Shown here piece after piece: positions 22,151 to 23,367 of a stretch of DNA of 23,367 nucleotides; position 1 is the first letter of the stretch; the number at the start of each line of letters is the position of its first letter. The position numbers were made by a program, and so were the translations under genes. The DNA is from an uncultured Senegalimassilia sp. (GTDB lineage: Bacteria > Actinomycetota > Coriobacteriia > Coriobacteriales > Eggerthellaceae), in contig NZ_CAKUAT010000025.1 in the NCBI RefSeq assembly GCF_934636665.1, positions 1 to 23,367 of the forward strand, written 5' to 3'. Below the pieces are notes generated by a model. It saw nothing but the letters and a program-made list of their open reading frames with translations, ran no database searches and was not told the origin of the DNA.

Positions 22151-23032
22151 ATGAAGGCATTGATCATCGCTGAGCACGCAGCTGCGGCCGCAGAGCTGGT
22201 TGCAGGCGCGCGCACCATGGCCGACGAGGTCGTGGCCATCTCCTTCGGCGGCGCTTACGAGTGCGGCGCCGACAAGGTGCTCAACATCACCGTTCCCGAG
22301 GGCCTGACCGTTGATTCGGCCGTCGAGACCGTGAACGCCGCGTTCGACGCCGAGAACCCCGAGGTCGTCCTGGTGGAGGCTTGCCGCCACATGAAGGTCA
22401 TCGCCGGCAGCCTGGCGTTCCATGCCGACACCGCCGTCATCACCGACGTCACCGCTTTCGAGGCCGAGGGCGCCAAGAGCATGTACTTCGGCGGCATCGC
22501 CGAGCGCGTGCAGAAGGTCGCCGGCAACGTTGCCATCTACACCATCGGCGCTGGCGTGTTCGATGGCACCGAGGGTGCCAACGGCTCCGTCGCCGAGCAG
22601 GAGTGGGTTGCCCCCGCTCGCCCGGTGAAGGTCGTTTCCTCCCAGGTCATCGAGAAGAGCGGCGTGAACCTGTTCAAGGCCGACGTCGTCGTGGCCGCCG
22701 GCCGCGGCTTCGCCGAGGAGTCTCAGCTGTCCATGGCCAACGACCTGTGCGACAAGCTGGGTGCCGGCCTTGCCTGCTCCCGTCCGCTGACCGAGGGCGT
22801 CAACTGGCTGCCGACCGAGCGCTACGTCGGCGTTTCCGGCCTGATGCTGACCCCGAAGGCCTACATCGCCGTGGGCATCTCCGGCCAGATGCAGCACATG
22901 GTCGGCTGCAACCGTTCCGGTGCCATCTTCGCCATCAACAAGGACAAGAACGCTCCGATCTTCAAGCAGTGCGACTTCGGTCTGGTGGGCGACATCAAGG
23001 ACGTCCTGCCGGCCATCACCGCAGCCCTGTAA
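22151..23032 (+). CDS. fixB: FixB, electron transfer flavoprotein alpha-type subunit
   Basis: A 293-residue EtfA-family subunit, slightly shorter than E. coli FixB (313). The FAD-binding C-terminal domain is clear: VVAAGRGFAEE, LGAGLACSRPLTEGVNW, RYVGVSGLMLTPKAYIAVGI followed by SGQMQHMVG, then AIFAINKDKNAPIF and FGLVGDIKDVLPAI. The N-terminal domain (MKALIIAEHAAAAAELVAGA) is shortened. It begins 42 bases after fixA. The Shine-Dalgarno site is weak (GTGGA, seven bases before ATG), which may imply coupling to fixA translation. With FixA it forms the flavoprotein that feeds the CaiA-like reductase. Confidence 0.93.
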   Translation: MKALIIAEHAAAAAELVAGARTMADEVVAISFGGAYECGADKVLNITVPEGLTVDSAVETVNAAFDAENPEVVLVEACRHMKVIAGSLAFHADTAVITDVTAFEAEGAKSMYFGGIAERVQKVAGNVAIYTIGAGVFDGTEGANGSVAEQEWVAPARPVKVVSSQVIEKSGVNLFKADVVVAAGRGFAEESQLSMANDLCDKLGAGLACSRPLTEGVNWLPTERYVGVSGLMLTPKAYIAVGISGQMQHMVGCNRSGAIFAINKDKNAPIFKQCDFGLVGDIKDVLPAITAAL

Positions 23033-23035
23033 GGG

Positions 23036-23167
23036 GACTCCTTCCGCACCGCGCTTCAGCGCAACCCTTGTGCGAAAACCTCTCCTAAGGTTCGACCCCT
23101 CCAAAGATTCGACCCCTCCTAAAAAGATGACCCCTTTACATCTTTTACGGAGCGCGGTGCGGGAGTC
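23036..23167. repeat. MITE-like inverted-repeat insert between fixB and fixC
   Basis: GACTC (23036-23040), three unpaired bases and CCGCACCGCGCT (23044-23055) pair perfectly with AGCGCGGTGCGG (23151-23162) and GAGTC (23163-23167). Inside are two TTCGACCCCTCC units (from 23090 and 23108), then a related GATGACCCCT within the hairpin AAAAGATG (23122-23129) / CATCTTTT (23139-23146). It looks like a small non-autonomous element or a processed intercistronic structure. No coding potential. Confidence 0.5.
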
Positions 23168-23182
23168 TCGATAGTTAATGAA

Positions 23183-23206
23183 TTGGCGGCCGTCTTCGGC
23201 CGCCAA
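23183..23206 (+). other. Perfect 10-bp hairpin just before the fixC ribosome site
   Basis: TTGGCGGCCG (23183-23192), loop TCTT, CGGCCGCCAA (23197-23206). The stem ends two bases before AAAGGA (23209-23214). It could tune fixC translation or protect the fixC message after cleavage upstream. Confidence 0.6.
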
Positions 23207-23221
23207 TGAAAGGATATCTAC

Positions 23222-23367
23222 ATGTCAGATTTCGACATCATCGTCGTGGGATCTGGCTGCGCGGGCGGCGTGGCGGCTTACGTGGCCGCGTCCGCCGGCA
23301 AGTCCGTCCTGGTCGTCGAGCGCGGCAACTTCGCCGGCGCCAAGAACATGACCGGCGGCCGCATCTA
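23222..23367 (+). CDS. fixC: FixC, FAD-dependent Etf:quinone oxidoreductase-type protein (partial)
   Basis: Only the first 48 residues are in the window. They begin MSDFDIIVVGSGCAGGVAAY with a Rossmann FAD-binding GxGxxG (GSGCAG), then VLVVERG and GAKNMTGGRI, matching the FixC N-terminus from memory (ERGNSAGAKNVTGGR in E. coli). AAAGGA lies eight bases before ATG 23222. FixC passes electrons between FixAB and, with the ferredoxin-like FixX, a quinone or other carrier at the membrane. fixX would be expected just beyond the window. The gene is cut by the window edge, not truncated in nature. Confidence 0.92.
   Translation, partial: MSDFDIIVVGSGCAGGVAAYVAASAGKSVLVVERGNFAGAKNMTGGRI

Noticed and set aside
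23082..23118. GGTTCGA strings resembling a tRNA T-loop
   Set aside because: The flanking bases cannot form the five-pair T-stem, and no acceptor or anticodon arms are found; the string is part of a short tandem repeat.
22121..23206. Long minus-strand open frame opposite fixB
   Set aside because: Antisense shadow; FixB on the plus strand matches its family along its whole length.

Overview
The window is high-GC bacterial DNA (GC-rich third positions, GTG and TTG starts alongside ATG, strong Shine-Dalgarno sites). Its contents suggest an anaerobic gut actinobacterium of the Coriobacteriia, most likely Eggerthellaceae. The signs are a LuxR-type regulator fused to a 12-helix transporter-like domain, a CoA-thioester/Etf gene cluster, a flavodoxin and tandem lipoproteins. 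The lineage is inferred; no rRNA or marker gene is present.

Layout. (1) 1-1035: tail of an unknown gene, then decayed mobile DNA (a small Cys-rich protein and a truncated VRR-NUC nuclease) and a stretch dense in hairpins. (2) 1036-3177: a small hypothetical protein and a RecQ helicase, both on the minus strand, the helicase with a fresh 21-bp tandem duplication. (3) 3178-6361: two tandem paralogous lipoproteins whose upstream DNA carries copies of a repeat. (4) 6362-8738: a TetR regulator with an HsmA-like membrane protein and palindromic candidate operators, then a frameshifted winged-helix gene. (5) 9095-11585: a LuxR regulator with 12 membrane helices and a flavodoxin with an unusual Asp/Cys-rich insert, both minus. 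(6) 11861-20807: a seven-gene minus-strand operon. In transcription order it is CaiD-like hydratase, MFS carrier, alpha/beta-hydrolase esterase, CaiA-like acyl-CoA dehydrogenase, CaiB-like CoA-transferase, CaiC-like acyl-CoA ligase, second MFS carrier. (7) 21350-23367: the divergent plus-strand fixA-fixB-fixC operon, fixC cut off by the window edge.

Regions 6 and 7 form one system. In E. coli caiTABCDE and fixABCX are likewise divergent and reduce carnitine through CoA thioesters, with electrons delivered by FixAB. Here CaiA, B, C and D and FixA, B and C are all recognisable, but the betaine carrier CaiT and CaiE are not seen. In their place are two MFS carriers and a hormone-sensitive-lipase-type esterase. 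My reading is an anaerobic pathway that imports an organic acid or its ester, releases the acid by hydrolysis, loads it on CoA by ligase or transferase, dehydrates the 3-hydroxyacyl-CoA or starts from an enoyl-CoA, and reduces it with FixABC electrons. The substrate may be carnitine or an O-acylcarnitine, or a non-betaine enoate such as a phenylpropenoate ester; sequence alone cannot decide. Most junctions in these operons carry a perfect GC-rich hairpin, and the fixA leader can fold into a multibranched structure.
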